Shown: positions 44,617-53,634, counted from the stretch's first letter. The stretch: DNA of 64,000 bases from Methylotenera oryzisoli_B (GCA_965613685.1 OZ277031.1:1178001-1242000), one strand, 5' to 3'. The notes: generated by a model not told the origin, from the letters alone. Numbers and translations: made by a program.

Positions 44617-44634
44617 ATGACAATTTGATGACAG
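44617..44634 (-). promoter_or_regulatory. PHO box upstream of the porin gene
   Basis: On the minus strand CTGTCAT-CAAA-TTGTCAT, two direct half-sites 11 bp apart, differing from the E. coli PHO box at one half-site base. Ten bases on lies CAAAAT, a possible -10 in the spacing known from phoA. Confidence 0.85.
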
Positions 44635-44686
44635 AGAGTGATCTAGTGGAATAAAACAGACTAACTGTTGTATTTTTGCAACAACG

Positions 44687-44738
44687 GTAGGAGCGGCGCC
44701 TCGCCGCGATAGGTTTCGCGGCGAGGCGCCGCTCCTAC
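44687..44738. repeat. REP pair upstream of the RAYT gene
   Basis: Two perfect inverted units with head GTAGGAGCGGCGCC and tail TCGCCGCGA around a 6-base loop, 46 bases before the RAYT start. Confidence 0.9.
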
Positions 44739-44784
44739 CTTATCTCTTATGCTATGTAGCGCGGAATTGGGAATATACTGGTTT

Positions 44785-45231
44785 ATGGGAAATCATCAGC
44801 CTCATCAAAAAGATTTGCGCAAAGGTCGTTATTCGCAAACGGGCCAGATTTACCATGTCACAACAACCACTCTCCACCGTGCGCCGATATTTCTTAACTT
44901 TGATTCGGCAAGGTGCTTAGTAAAGATTTTAAAAAAATCCGATGCCTTGCAACACAGTTGCACCCTGGCTTTCGTAATTATGCCTGACCACTTTCATTGG
45001 CTGTTCAAACTTATTGAAGCCCTGTCATTAAATAGCCTAATGCAATCCGTTAAATCCAGCAGTGCACACGCCATAGGCGAGGCTATATGGCAAAAAAGTT
45101 ACCATGACCATGCTGTTCGTAAAGAAGAGGATATTCAAGCGATTGCACGTTACATTGTGGCAAACCCCATGCGTGCAGGTTTAGTGAAATCGGTGGGCCA
45201 TTACCCACATTGGGATGCCATTTGGTTGTAG
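44785..45231 (+). CDS. REP-associated tyrosine transposase (RAYT)
   Basis: 148 residues from the ATG at 44785; the frame opens at 44749. RKGRYSQTGQIYHVTTTT is the conserved N-terminus, MPDHFHWLFKL the HUH motif, and IARYIVANPMRAGLV holds the catalytic Tyr of the Y1/IS200-like RAYT group. RAYTs cleave and join REP DNA as single strands. An inverted REP pair stands on each side of the gene (44687 and 45239), the classic layout of a REP/RAYT unit. The gene is intact. Confidence 0.9.
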   Translation: MGNHQPHQKDLRKGRYSQTGQIYHVTTTTLHRAPIFLNFDSARCLVKILKKSDALQHSCTLAFVIMPDHFHWLFKLIEALSLNSLMQSVKSSSAHAIGEAIWQKSYHDHAVRKEEDIQAIARYIVANPMRAGLVKSVGHYPHWDAIWL

Positions 45232-45238
45232 GGGATGG

Positions 45239-45297
45239 GTAGGAGCGGCGCCCTCGCCGCGATTTTTATAGCATCGCGGCGAGGGCGCCGCTCCTAC
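45239..45297. repeat. REP pair downstream of the RAYT gene
   Basis: Inverted units of the CGGCGCCCTCGCC variant, one base longer than those upstream of the RAYT, around a loop of about 13 bases. It also ends next to the lysS stop codon. Confidence 0.9.
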
Positions 45298-45307
45298 AAT
45301 CAGGGGT

Positions 45308-46867
45308 TTAGCTTTCAGCACGCATGTGCGGGAAAAGAATTACATCACGAATGCTGGGGCTGTCAGTGATCATCATGACCAAACGGTCTATGCCTATGCC
45401 GCAACCACCGGTGGGTGGCATGCCGTATTCTAGGGCGCGAATGAAGTCGGCGTCGTAGAACATGGCTTCGTGGTCGCCGGCTTCTTTGGCTTTCATTTGC
45501 GCATGGAAACGGGCGGCTTGGTCTTCGGCATCGTTCAGCTCACTGAAACCGTTGGCTATCTCACGACCGCAAACAAATAACTCAAAACGCTCGGTGATCT
45601 CTGGGTTGCTGTCCGAGGCTCTGGCCAAGGGCGACACTTCCACCGGGTAATCAATAATGTAGGTTGGCTCCCACAATTGGCTTTCGGCTGTTTCTTCAAA
45701 CAAAGCCAATTGCAAGGCACCCAAGCCGGCATGGTCAAATGGTTTGGTGCCGTGTTTAAGAATTTCCGCGCGCAAGAAGGCCGCGTCATTCAATTGCGCC
45801 AAGCTGTATTGCGGCGCGTACTTTTGGATGGCGCCCACGATGGTTAAGCGTTGGAAAGGTTGGCTTAAATCCAACTCACGGCCTTGGTATTGCAACACCG
45901 CGGTGCCACGCGCGGCGATGGCGGCCGTGCGTATGCAGTTTTCGGTAAAGTCCATCAACCATTGGTAGTCGGTGTAGGCTGCGTAAAACTCCATCATGGT
46001 GAATTCGGGGTTGTGCCGTACGCTCAGGCCTTCGTTTCTAAAGTTGCGGTTCACTTCGAACACGCGCTCAAAGCCGCCCACAACCAAGCGTTTTAAATAC
46101 AATTCAGGCGCAATGCGCATGTACATTTGCATGTCCAGCGCATTGTGGTGCGTGATAAATGGCTTGGCAGAAGCGCCACCAGGGATGGGGTGCAACATCG
46201 GCGTTTCCACTTCTAAGAATTCATTTTGCAACATGAATTGGCGTATGGCCGACACCACTTTGCTGCGCGCCACAAAAGTAGCACGGGTTTCTTCCGAAGT
46301 GATGAGGTCAACGTAACGCTGACGGTATTTGACTTCTTGGTCTTGCAAACCGTGGAATTTTTCTGGCAAGGGGCGCAGGGATTTAGTCAGCAAGCGAATT
46401 TCACTGACTTTAATCGACAGCTCGCCGGTCTTGGTTTTAAACAAGTGGCCGCTGGCGCCTAAAAAGTCGCCCAAGTCCCAGTGTTTGAATTGCTCGTAAA
46501 CGTCTTCGCCTATGGCGTCTTTAGCCACATACAACTGAATACGGCTGCCGGCGTGCTCGCCGCTGCCATCTTGGATGGTGGCAAAGCTGGCTTTACCCAT
46601 CACCCGTTTTAACATCATGCGACCGGCCACCACCACGTTAACTGGGGCGGCTTCGAAGGCTTCGTTTTCTTTATCAGCATGGGCAGCCAGCAAATCGGCG
46701 GCTTTATGTTGTGGCTTAAAGTCATTCGGAAACGCCACCGCACCAAGGCTTAGGCTGCTGGCACGCAAGGCCTTTAACTTTTCACGGCGCTCAGCGATCA
46801 CGTGATTTTCGTCGACTGCCACTACGTCGTTATCTTTCTGATTATTTTGCTCGCTGCTCACACTCAT
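45308..46867 (-). CDS. lysS: lysyl-tRNA synthetase, class II
   Basis: 519 residues. The N-terminal OB-fold has VVAGRMMLKRVMGKASFATIQDGSG. Class II motif 2 is FRNEGLSVRHNPEFTMMEFY and motif 3 GGCGIGIDRLVMMITDS. It charges tRNA-Lys. The start overlaps the prfB stop by four bases, the same prfB-lysS pairing as in E. coli. The sequence downstream is REP DNA. Confidence 0.96.
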   Translation of the reverse strand: MSVSSEQNNQKDNDVVAVDENHVIAERREKLKALRASSLSLGAVAFPNDFKPQHKAADLLAAHADKENEAFEAAPVNVVVAGRMMLKRVMGKASFATIQDGSGEHAGSRIQLYVAKDAIGEDVYEQFKHWDLGDFLGASGHLFKTKTGELSIKVSEIRLLTKSLRPLPEKFHGLQDQEVKYRQRYVDLITSEETRATFVARSKVVSAIRQFMLQNEFLEVETPMLHPIPGGASAKPFITHHNALDMQMYMRIAPELYLKRLVVGGFERVFEVNRNFRNEGLSVRHNPEFTMMEFYAAYTDYQWLMDFTENCIRTAAIAARGTAVLQYQGRELDLSQPFQRLTIVGAIQKYAPQYSLAQLNDAAFLRAEILKHGTKPFDHAGLGALQLALFEETAESQLWEPTYIIDYPVEVSPLARASDSNPEITERFELFVCGREIANGFSELNDAEDQAARFHAQMKAKEAGDHEAMFYDADFIRALEYGMPPTGGCGIGIDRLVMMITDSPSIRDVILFPHMRAES

Positions 46868-47968
46868 ACTCCCTGCTTCAAACTTTCAGTAATAAATGGA
46901 TCCAAGTCGCCGTCTAACACGCCTTGGGTATTGCCTATTTCCACACTGGTACGTAAATCTTTAATGCGCGATTGATCGAGCACGTAAGACCGAATTTGAT
47001 GGCCCCAACCTATGTCGGTTTTGGCATCTTCTAAGGCCTGTTTGTCGGCATTGCGCTTATTAAGTTCTAAGGCATACAACGCGCCCTTCAACATGGCCAT
47101 CGCTTCCGCACGGTTGCGGTGTTGCGAGCGGTCATTTTGACACTGCACCACGGTATTGGTCGGTATGTGCGTGATGCGCACCGCCGAATCGGTTTTATTA
47201 ATGTGCTGACCCCCGGCGCCACTGGCGCGGTAGGTGTCCACGCGCAAATCGGCTGGGTTGATGTCGATTTCTATGCTGTCGTCCACCTCGGGGAAAATCT
47301 GCACACTGGCAAACGAGGTGTGGCGCTTGGCGTTGGAATCAAACGGCGATTTGCGCACCAAGCGGTGCACGCCACTTTCGGTACGCAAGGTGCCGTAAGC
47401 GTAATCGCCACTGACCTTGATCGATGCGCCTTTAATGCCGGCCACGTCGCCATCGGATAATTCCAGCACTTCGACTTTAAAGCCTTTGCGCTCGGTGTAG
47501 CGCAAATACATGCGCAACAACATATTGCACCAGTCCTGCGCCTCGGTACCGCCACTGCCCGATTGAAATTCAATGAAGCAGTTGTTGGCGTCCATGGGGC
47601 CAGAAAACATGCGCCTAAATTCCATCTCGGCAATTTGTTTTTCCAAAGCCTGCGCATCGCTGGCCACACTTAATAGGGTAGCGTCGTCGTTTTCTTCGCG
47701 CGCCATGTCAAACAAATCTTGCGCATCTTGCAGGCCAGATTGCAAATGCATCAAGGCCTCCACCACCAAACCCAGCTCACGCTTCTCTTTACCTAAGGCC
47801 TGGCTCTTAGCGTTATCGCTCCAGATTTTTGGGTCTTCTAATAAGCCGTTAACTTCTTCTAGCCGCTGACTTTTTGTTTCAACGTCAAAGATACCCCCTA
47901 AGGGCAAGATTGCGCTCAGCCAGATCCACTAGGCGATGGGCAATGCTATTGAGTTGTTCGGCTTCCAT
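46864..47968 (-). CDS. prfB: peptide chain release factor 2, with programmed +1 frameshift
   Basis: The first 27 codons start at the ATG at 47968 (MEAEQLNSIAHRLVDLAERN) and meet an in-frame TGA at 47887-47885. The site AGGGGGTATCTTTGAC, with the SD-like AGGGGG and CTT-TGA shift, is the canonical RF2 autoregulatory frameshift. The remainder continues in the +1 frame from DVETKSQRL to the stop, about 367 residues in total. RF2 motifs are SPF (VRKSPFDSN, reading UGA) and ASGAGGQHINKTD. Low RF2 raises shifting and thus its own synthesis. Confidence 0.95.
47885..47900 (-). promoter_or_regulatory. RF2 programmed frameshift signal
   Basis: Minus-strand AGGGGGTATCTTTGAC; the internal Shine-Dalgarno-like run precedes the slippery CTT codon and its TGA. 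Confidence 0.93.
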
Positions 47969-48013
47969 GACGGCTCGGCTGATTTAGAAAAAACAGCATT
48001 ATACAACAACCCT

Positions 48014-48138
48014 TTAACCACAGAGACACGGAGACACAGAGAAGATCAAAAGCTTTTGTCGGGATAAATTCCGACCTACCACATTTAAGGTTAAATTGGT
48101 TTTAGGGTTTCTCTGTGGCTCCGTGTCTCTGTGGTGAA
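48014..48138. repeat. CACCACAGAGACACGGAG-type inverted element
   Basis: Inverted arms (CCACAGAGACACGGAGACAC and CCGTGTCTCTGTGGTG) flank a core that itself contains a GTCGGGAT-family palindrome (48057-48079). It lies between prfB and arsC. Confidence 0.8.
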
Positions 48139-48149
48139 GCCTTTGAATC

Positions 48150-48554
48150 TTACTTAGGCAAAACCACCTCGCCGTCTTCTTTAACAAAGCGACCGATATC
48201 GGGGTTGTCTAATAAACTCAACACCAATTCGGATGGGCGGCACAGCTTGACGCCTTTTGCCGTGACCACGATGGGTCGATTGATGAGGATGGGGTGCTGC
48301 AGCATGGCGTCGATTAAAGCATCCTTGCTTAAATCGGGGTTGGCCAAACCCAGCTCTTCATAAGGCGTGCCTTTCTCGCGGATGAGGGCGCGCACATCGC
48401 CGCCCGTGGCAGCTATCAGCTCGATCAATCGGGCGCGGGTGGGCGGGGTTGTTAAGTATTCAATGACCTCAGGCTCTACGCCACTGGCGCGCAGCATGGC
48501 CAAGGTGTTGCGCGAGGTGCCGCATGCTGGGTTATGGTAGATAGTAATGGTCAT
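48150..48554 (-). CDS. arsC: arsenate reductase, glutaredoxin-coupled ArsC
   Basis: 134 residues. The catalytic Cys11 lies in IYHNPACGTSRNTL, and the arsenate-binding Arg in HPILINRPIVV. It reduces arsenate to arsenite with glutaredoxin. It lies nine bases after the Acr3-type exporter gene, one operon: reduction then efflux. Confidence 0.93.
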   Translation of the reverse strand: MTITIYHNPACGTSRNTLAMLRASGVEPEVIEYLTTPPTRARLIELIAATGGDVRALIREKGTPYEELGLANPDLSKDALIDAMLQHPILINRPIVVTAKGVKLCRPSELVLSLLDNPDIGRFVKEDGEVVLPK

Positions 48555-48563
48555 GGCTTTTCC

Positions 48564-49604
48564 TTATTGGGCTTGGTACCAATTTTTACTGCGATTAACA
48601 ATGGCCACCACTGACAACATCACCGGTACTTCAATTAACACGCCGACCACGGTGGCTAAAGCGGCGCCGGAGTTAAAGCCGAACAAAGCGATGGCCGTGG
48701 CCACAGCCAACTCAAAGAAATTGGAGGCGCCGATTAAAGCCGAAGGGCCAGCCACGCAATGCGCCACCTTAAATTGCTTATTCAGCCAATAGGCCAACAT
48801 GGCATTGCCGTATGTTTGAATAAGGATGGGCACGGCCAATAAAGCAATGATCAAGGGTTGCGCCAAAATCTGCTGACCTTGAAAGCCAAACAACAACACC
48901 AAGGTGGTCAACAAGGCCATTAATGATAATGGTTGCAGGCGTCTTAGCATGGCATCCAAGCTGGCTTGACCGCGGCTTAGCATAAGCCTGCGTAGCACTT
49001 GACTGAACAAGACTGGCACGACGATGAACAACATGACCGAGATGAGTAAGGTGTCCCAAGGCACGATGATGCTGGACAAGCCCAACAGCAAGGCCACCAA
49101 GGGTGCAAAGGCAAACAGCATGATGCTGTCGTTTATGGCCACTTGCGATAAAGTGAACTTGGCATCGCCATCGCATAGGTTGCTCCAAACAAACACCATG
49201 GCCGTGCAAGGGGCGGCAGCCAGCAATATCAAGCCGGCTATGTAGCTGTCCAATTGCTCAGCGGGCAGCCAATCGGCAAACAAATGGCGAATAAAAAGCC
49301 ACGCCAACAAGGCCATGGAAAAGGGTTTAACCAGCCAGTTAATAAAAAGTGTCACGCCTATGCCACGGCCATGCGTCAACACTTCTTTCATGGCGGAGAA
49401 ATCAATTTTTAGCAGCATGGGGATGATCATCAACCATATCAGTGCCGCCACCGGCAAATTAACTTCGGCCACTTTTAAACTGGCCACGACTTGAAAAAAA
49501 TCAGTAAACAACTGCCCTAGTCCTACGCCCACCGCTATACAGGCCAACACCCACCAGCTGAGGTTTTTCTCAAATACACTGATTTTTGCCTGTGGCTGTT
49601 TCAT
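48564..49604 (-). CDS. arsenite efflux transporter, ACR3 family
   Basis: 346 residues with about ten membrane segments. VNLPVAALIWLMIIPMLLKIDF opens the transport core; AAPCTAMVFVWSNL holds the conserved Cys of ACR3, and AIALFGFNSGAALATVVG a conserved C-terminal helix pair. It exports arsenite from the cytoplasm. A 32-bp palindrome lies 51 bases upstream. No arsR gene is in the neighbourhood. Confidence 0.93.
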   Translation of the reverse strand: MKQPQAKISVFEKNLSWWVLACIAVGVGLGQLFTDFFQVVASLKVAEVNLPVAALIWLMIIPMLLKIDFSAMKEVLTHGRGIGVTLFINWLVKPFSMALLAWLFIRHLFADWLPAEQLDSYIAGLILLAAAPCTAMVFVWSNLCDGDAKFTLSQVAINDSIMLFAFAPLVALLLGLSSIIVPWDTLLISVMLFIVVPVLFSQVLRRLMLSRGQASLDAMLRRLQPLSLMALLTTLVLLFGFQGQQILAQPLIIALLAVPILIQTYGNAMLAYWLNKQFKVAHCVAGPSALIGASNFFELAVATAIALFGFNSGAALATVVGVLIEVPVMLSVVAIVNRSKNWYQAQ

Positions 49605-49655
49605 AAACTGCGTCCTTTTTTTGTCTTTGCGCTAAGGGAAAAGTGTCGCAAATTA

Positions 49656-49687
49656 TATCGCATATAAATTTAAATTTATATGCGATA
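49656..49687. promoter_or_regulatory. 32-bp perfect palindrome, probable operator for the ars genes
   Basis: Left arm TATCGCATATAAATTT and its exact complement AAATTTATATGCGATA meet with no spacer. Lack of a loop and AT-rich centre make it a protein-binding operator rather than a hairpin terminator. The layout resembles ArsR/SmtB-family operators. Confidence 0.7.
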
Positions 49688-49781
49688 AGCCCTCGCGGAT
49701 TTTTACGCCGGCGGTTAAACTAAACGAATAATAAAACTGTAATAATTTTGAAACAAAATAGTAATAATTTGGGAGGGTACT

Positions 49782-50438
49782 ATGGCAAATGCTGTTTTTG
49801 GTCGTTTGATGGCGGCAATATCACCACGCAGTGATAATTATTTTGTATTGTTTAATAATTTAGCTGACAGTGCAGTAAAAGGCTCGAAAGTGCTCGCCAT
49901 GATGACGGCCGTAAACGATGCCGAAAAATTCGAAGAGCATTTTGCCGAAATTCGCAAAATTGAATCTCAGGCCGACGAATACACCAAAGAAATTCTTCTT
50001 TCTCTCCACAAAACCTTTATCACGCCCTTTGATAGACGCGAAATACGCGAACTGGCGATGGCCTTGGATGACATCATCGACTACATGGAAGACATTCCAC
50101 AAAGCGCAAAAATTTATGGTCACAGCAAATTCACGCCAGAAATGGTAGCACTAGGGCAAATCCTACTGCGCGCAGCAGAAAAAGTGCGCGATGCGGTCAA
50201 TATGTTATCCGACATGAAAAATGCCGAGAAAATTTTACGTACCTGCGAGGAAATCAGTGCTATCGAAGGCGAAGCCGATCACGTGATGCGTGCCGGCATG
50301 CATCGCTTGTTCGCTGAAGAATCGGATGCGCGCATTATCATACGCTCAAAAGAACTGTACGATCTTTTTGAAATGGCGGTGGACAGTTGTGAAGACGTCT
50401 CAGACGTGATTCACGGTGTCGTGTTAGAACGCATCTAA
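49782..50438 (+). CDS. DUF47/PhoU-like protein, partner of the phosphate permease
   Basis: 218 residues, all-helical. FGRLMAAISPRSDNYFVLFNNLADSAVKGS is the DUF47 (Pit accessory) N-terminus; FITPFDRREIRELAMALDDIIDYMED carries the acidic metal motif of PhoU-like proteins. It is nine bases upstream of the pit-type permease gene and is thought to modulate its activity. A strong GGGAGGG ribosome site precedes it. Confidence 0.9.
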   Translation: MANAVFGRLMAAISPRSDNYFVLFNNLADSAVKGSKVLAMMTAVNDAEKFEEHFAEIRKIESQADEYTKEILLSLHKTFITPFDRREIRELAMALDDIIDYMEDIPQSAKIYGHSKFTPEMVALGQILLRAAEKVRDAVNMLSDMKNAEKILRTCEEISAIEGEADHVMRAGMHRLFAEESDARIIIRSKELYDLFEMAVDSCEDVSDVIHGVVLERI

Positions 50439-50447
50439 GGAGCCAGC

Positions 50448-51446
50448 ATGGATCACGCGATTCTAATCATGGGCATACTGGTCATCGTAGCCCTGATGTT
50501 TGACTTCATGAATGGTTTCCACGATGCGGCCAACTCGATAGCCTTAATGGTCTCCACTCGCTTACTCACGCCACAAGCCGCGGTAGCATGGGCAGCCTTT
50601 TTCAACTTGGTGGCTTTTTTATTTTTCGGTCTGCATGTGGCTAACACCGTAGGCAAAGGCATCATTTCTAAAGAAATCATTGATAACGCCGTGATTTTTG
50701 GCGCCTTAAGCGGGGCCATTACTTGGAACCTGATTACCTGGTGGTTTGGCATTCCCTCTTCATCCTCGCATGCCTTAGTCGGTGGCTTGGTTGGGGCGGG
50801 CGTCGCTAAGGCTGGCAGCGGTGCCATCGTTGCAGCGGGTTTGATTAAAACCTCGGTAGCGATTATTTTATCGCCGCTGTTTGGCATGTTGCTGGCACTG
50901 TTACTGATGGTGTTGGTACTGTGGGTATACGAAAAATCCTCGCCCTACCCAACCGAGCGCATGTTTAATAAAATGCAGTTTGTGTCTTCATCACTGTATA
51001 GTTTGGGTCATGGTGGTAACGATGCGCAAAAAACCATGGGTATTATTGCCGTGTTGTTGTATGCCAATGGCTACATACAAGGCGATTTTCATGTGCCGTT
51101 TTGGGTTGTCATCTCTTGCCAGGTGGCTATGGCCGCAGGCACCTTATTTGGCGGCTGGCGCATCGTGCGCACCATGGGCATGGGCATTACCCGCATCCGC
51201 CCATCGGGTGGCTTTTGTGCGCAAACATCAGGTGCCATAGCCTTGTTTATTGCCACGTCACTTGGCATTCCCGTGTCCACTACGCACACCATTACAGGTG
51301 CTATCATAGGCGTAGGCTTATCCAGACGCGTATCCGCCGTGCGCTGGGGATTGGCATCACGCATCGTTTGGGCTTGGGTGTTGACCATACCATGTGCAGG
51401 CTTGATCGCCGCCATTAGCTATCACTTTGGCCGTACATTTTTGTAA
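50448..51446 (+). CDS. pit: low-affinity inorganic phosphate transporter, Pit family
   Basis: 332 residues, multiple membrane segments. The duplicated PiT motifs are FDFMNGFHDAANSIALMVSTR and SSLYSLGHGGNDAQKTMGI; GIPVSTTHTITGAIIGVGLS matches the second-half signature. Such carriers move metal-phosphate in symport with protons and are used when phosphate is ample. A terminator follows at 51461. Confidence 0.94.
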   Translation: MDHAILIMGILVIVALMFDFMNGFHDAANSIALMVSTRLLTPQAAVAWAAFFNLVAFLFFGLHVANTVGKGIISKEIIDNAVIFGALSGAITWNLITWWFGIPSSSSHALVGGLVGAGVAKAGSGAIVAAGLIKTSVAIILSPLFGMLLALLLMVLVLWVYEKSSPYPTERMFNKMQFVSSSLYSLGHGGNDAQKTMGIIAVLLYANGYIQGDFHVPFWVVISCQVAMAAGTLFGGWRIVRTMGMGITRIRPSGGFCAQTSGAIALFIATSLGIPVSTTHTITGAIIGVGLSRRVSAVRWGLASRIVWAWVLTIPCAGLIAAISYHFGRTFL

Positions 51447-51460
51447 GTATGCAAAGGCAA

Positions 51461-51491
51461 TAAAAAAGGCTTCTACGGAAGCCTTTTTTAT
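51461..51491 (+). terminator. rho-independent terminator after pit
   Basis: AAAAAAGGCTTC-TACG-GAAGCCTTTTTTA: a GC-rich stem and a T-run, with A-run on the other side. It separates pit from the PHO-controlled pst operon. Confidence 0.88.
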
Positions 51492-51516
51492 TGGTTCAAA
51501 CCGGCTTTTTAAATTT

Positions 51517-51534
51517 TTGTCATAAAGTTGTCAC
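51517..51534 (+). promoter_or_regulatory. PHO box upstream of pstS
   Basis: TTGTCATAAAGTTGTCAC differs at one base from the E. coli phoA PHO box. Ten bases later TACTAT can serve as the -10. PhoB should activate pst transcription here when phosphate is low. Confidence 0.9.
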
Positions 51535-51595
51535 AATTGAAACTTACTATCTCCATCAGCTTAAGAAACAACTTTATAACCACGTTGGAGATTAT

Positions 51596-52588
51596 ATGAA
51601 CACAGTATTTAGCAAATCCATGCGCATCGCGGCTTTAGTAGCCATTACATTCGCTAGCTCGCACGCCTTAGCTGCTGAAAAAATCATCAAAATTGATGGC
51701 TCCAGCACGGTTTACCCTATCACTGAAGCAATGGCAGAAGAGTTTCAAAAAGCCACTAAAACTAAAGTAACGGTGGGTGAATCAGGCACTGGTAGTGGCT
51801 TCAAAAAATTCTGTCGCGGTGAAACGGATGTATCAGATGCTTCACGCCCGATTTCTCAAAAAGAAATGGATGCCTGTAAAGAAGCCGGTATTCAATACAT
51901 CGAATTACCTATCGCTTTTGATGCATTAACCGTTGTGGTTAACCCTAAAAACGATTTCGTTAAGAGCTTAAGCGTGGCTGAATTGAATGCCATTTGGAAA
52001 CCAGGTTCTAGCGTTAAAAACTGGAAACAAGTTAACCCAGCTTACCCTGACAAAGCCTTGGCTTTATACGGCCCAGGTACTGCTTCTGGTACATTCGACT
52101 ACTTCACTGAAGCGGTGAACGGTAAAGCTAAAGCCAGCCGTACTGACTACACCCCATCAGAAGACGATAACGTGTTAGTGCAAGGTGTGTCAGGTAATGC
52201 CGGCGGTATGGCTTACTTTGGTTACGCTTATTACGAAGAAAACAAAGATAAATTAAGAGCGATTCCTATCTCTGCTAAAGCCGGCTCACCTGCAGTGATG
52301 CCATCACCTGAAGCAGTGAAAGATGGTACTTATCAACCACTTTCTCGTCCATTGTTCATCTACGTGAACGCAACAGCAGCCGCATTTAAACCAGAGGTTA
52401 AAGCGTTTGTTAATTTTTATTTAGAAAATGCACCGAAATTGGTGGCTGAAGTGAAATACGTGCCATTGCCAGCAGAAGATTACGCGGCAGTGAAAGAACA
52501 CTTCAAGGCCATGAAACCAGGTACTGGTTTTGGTGGCAAAAACGAAGTAGGCATTAAAGTTAAAGATTTAATCAACAGAATTAAATAA
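51596..52588 (+). CDS. pstS: phosphate-binding periplasmic protein PstS
   Basis: 330 residues from the ATG at 51596 (GGAG six bases upstream), the only start giving a signal peptide (IAALVAITFASSHALA). The mature part shows IDGSSTVYPITEAMAEEF and GESGTGSGFKKFCRGETDVSDASRPIS, the phosphate-ligand loops, and YGPGTASGTFDYFTEAV. It captures phosphate for the Pst ABC transporter. The PHO box is 61 bases upstream, and a hairpin follows before pstC. Confidence 0.95.
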   Translation: MNTVFSKSMRIAALVAITFASSHALAAEKIIKIDGSSTVYPITEAMAEEFQKATKTKVTVGESGTGSGFKKFCRGETDVSDASRPISQKEMDACKEAGIQYIELPIAFDALTVVVNPKNDFVKSLSVAELNAIWKPGSSVKNWKQVNPAYPDKALALYGPGTASGTFDYFTEAVNGKAKASRTDYTPSEDDNVLVQGVSGNAGGMAYFGYAYYEENKDKLRAIPISAKAGSPAVMPSPEAVKDGTYQPLSRPLFIYVNATAAAFKPEVKAFVNFYLENAPKLVAEVKYVPLPAEDYAAVKEHFKAMKPGTGFGGKNEVGIKVKDLINRIK

Positions 52589-52600
52589 GCATCCAAGATT

Positions 52601-52632
52601 AAAAAAGGAGCGGTCTCCACCGCTCCTTTTTT
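52601..52632 (+). terminator. intercistronic terminator/attenuator between pstS and pstC
   Basis: AAAAAAGGAGCGGT-CTCC-ACCGCTCCTTTTTT: strong stem with a T-run 54 bases before pstC. It should let much more pstS than pstCAB mRNA accumulate, as usual for binding proteins. Confidence 0.88.
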
Positions 52633-52686
52633 ATTAAGCGCTTTTATTAATCCATTTAAACTCGCTACAATCATAAAACTCTTTAT

Positions 52687-53634
52687 ATGAATACTGCTGC
52701 CACTATGCACAACAATATTACTGAATTAGCGATTAGCCCACGTTTAGCTAAAAACATACGCCGGAATATCAAGGAGCGGATGATCGAGCTGATCCTCATG
52801 CTAGCTGCCTTATCGGCTGTGTTCACCACCTTTGCCATCGTCGCCATTCTGTTATACGAATCTTTTGGTTTCTTTGAAACTGTTTCGTTAGTTGAATTTT
52901 TTACCAGCACCGAGTGGACACCGTTATTTGAAGATGCCCACTATGGCATCATGCCCTTAATTGCCGGCACCCTGACCACCTCACTGGTTGCACTTGCCGT
53001 GGCCGTACCAGTCGGCACCATCGGCGCTATCTATTTATCTGAATTTGCCTCACACAAAACCCGTGAAATTACCAAACCTATCTTAGAGTTGCTAGTGGGC
53101 GTGCCTACCATTGCCTTTGGTTATTTCGCCTTGTTGTTTGTCACCCCTTTGTTGCAAATCATCTATCCAGACTTGCCTGGCTTTAACATGCTCAGTGCCG
53201 GTTTGGTGATGGGCGTGATGATCGTGCCTTACATTGCCTCTGTGGCGGAAGACGCCATGCGCGCCGTGCCCATGAGCATGCGTGAAGGCTCTTATGCCAT
53301 GGGCGCCACCCGCTTTCAAACAGCCCTACGCGTGGTCACCCCTGCCGCCACATCGGGCATAGTGGCCGCTTATATCTTGGCTATTTCCCGCGCCGTGGGT
53401 GAAACCATGGTGGTGGCCGTCGCCGCTGGCCAACAACCCAATTTAACCTTTAATCCAACCGAGGGCGCAGCCACCATCACCGCCTACATTGTGCAAGTGG
53501 CCATGGGCGATTTACCGCACGCCAGCATTGGTTACCAAAGTATTTTTGCCGCAGGTTTAGTCCTGTTTGTCATGACTTTGTGTTTCAACATCATTGGTTA
53601 TGTCGTACGTAAAAAATTCCGGGAGCAATACTAA
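52687..53634 (+). CDS. pstC: phosphate ABC transporter permease PstC
   Basis: 315 residues with six membrane segments. FLEMSP-like start is absent; it begins RNIKERMIELILMLAALSAVFTTFAIVAIL. The EAA coupling loop is MREGSYAMGATRFQTALRVVTPAATSGI, and AISRAVGETMVVAVAAG follows. It forms the channel with PstA. The stop overlaps the pstA ATG (TAATG). Confidence 0.93.
   Translation: MNTAATMHNNITELAISPRLAKNIRRNIKERMIELILMLAALSAVFTTFAIVAILLYESFGFFETVSLVEFFTSTEWTPLFEDAHYGIMPLIAGTLTTSLVALAVAVPVGTIGAIYLSEFASHKTREITKPILELLVGVPTIAFGYFALLFVTPLLQIIYPDLPGFNMLSAGLVMGVMIVPYIASVAEDAMRAVPMSMREGSYAMGATRFQTALRVVTPAATSGIVAAYILAISRAVGETMVVAVAAGQQPNLTFNPTEGAATITAYIVQVAMGDLPHASIGYQSIFAAGLVLFVMTLCFNIIGYVVRKKFREQY

Noticed and set aside
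26199..45297. Many similar short repeats at intervals, reminiscent of a CRISPR array
   Set aside because: Units are palindromic, of several families, in both orientations and far apart, with genes between them. There is no regular spacing and no cas gene.
46864..47907. prfB as a shorter gene starting at TTG 47907
   Set aside because: The upstream 27 codons and canonical frameshift site show that the true start is the ATG at 47968.
49690..49781. PHO box upstream of the DUF47-pit genes
   Set aside because: AT-rich direct repeats (GTAATAATTT) occur but no pair of CTGTCAT-like half-sites at 11-bp spacing. A low-affinity Pit system would not be expected to be PhoB-activated.
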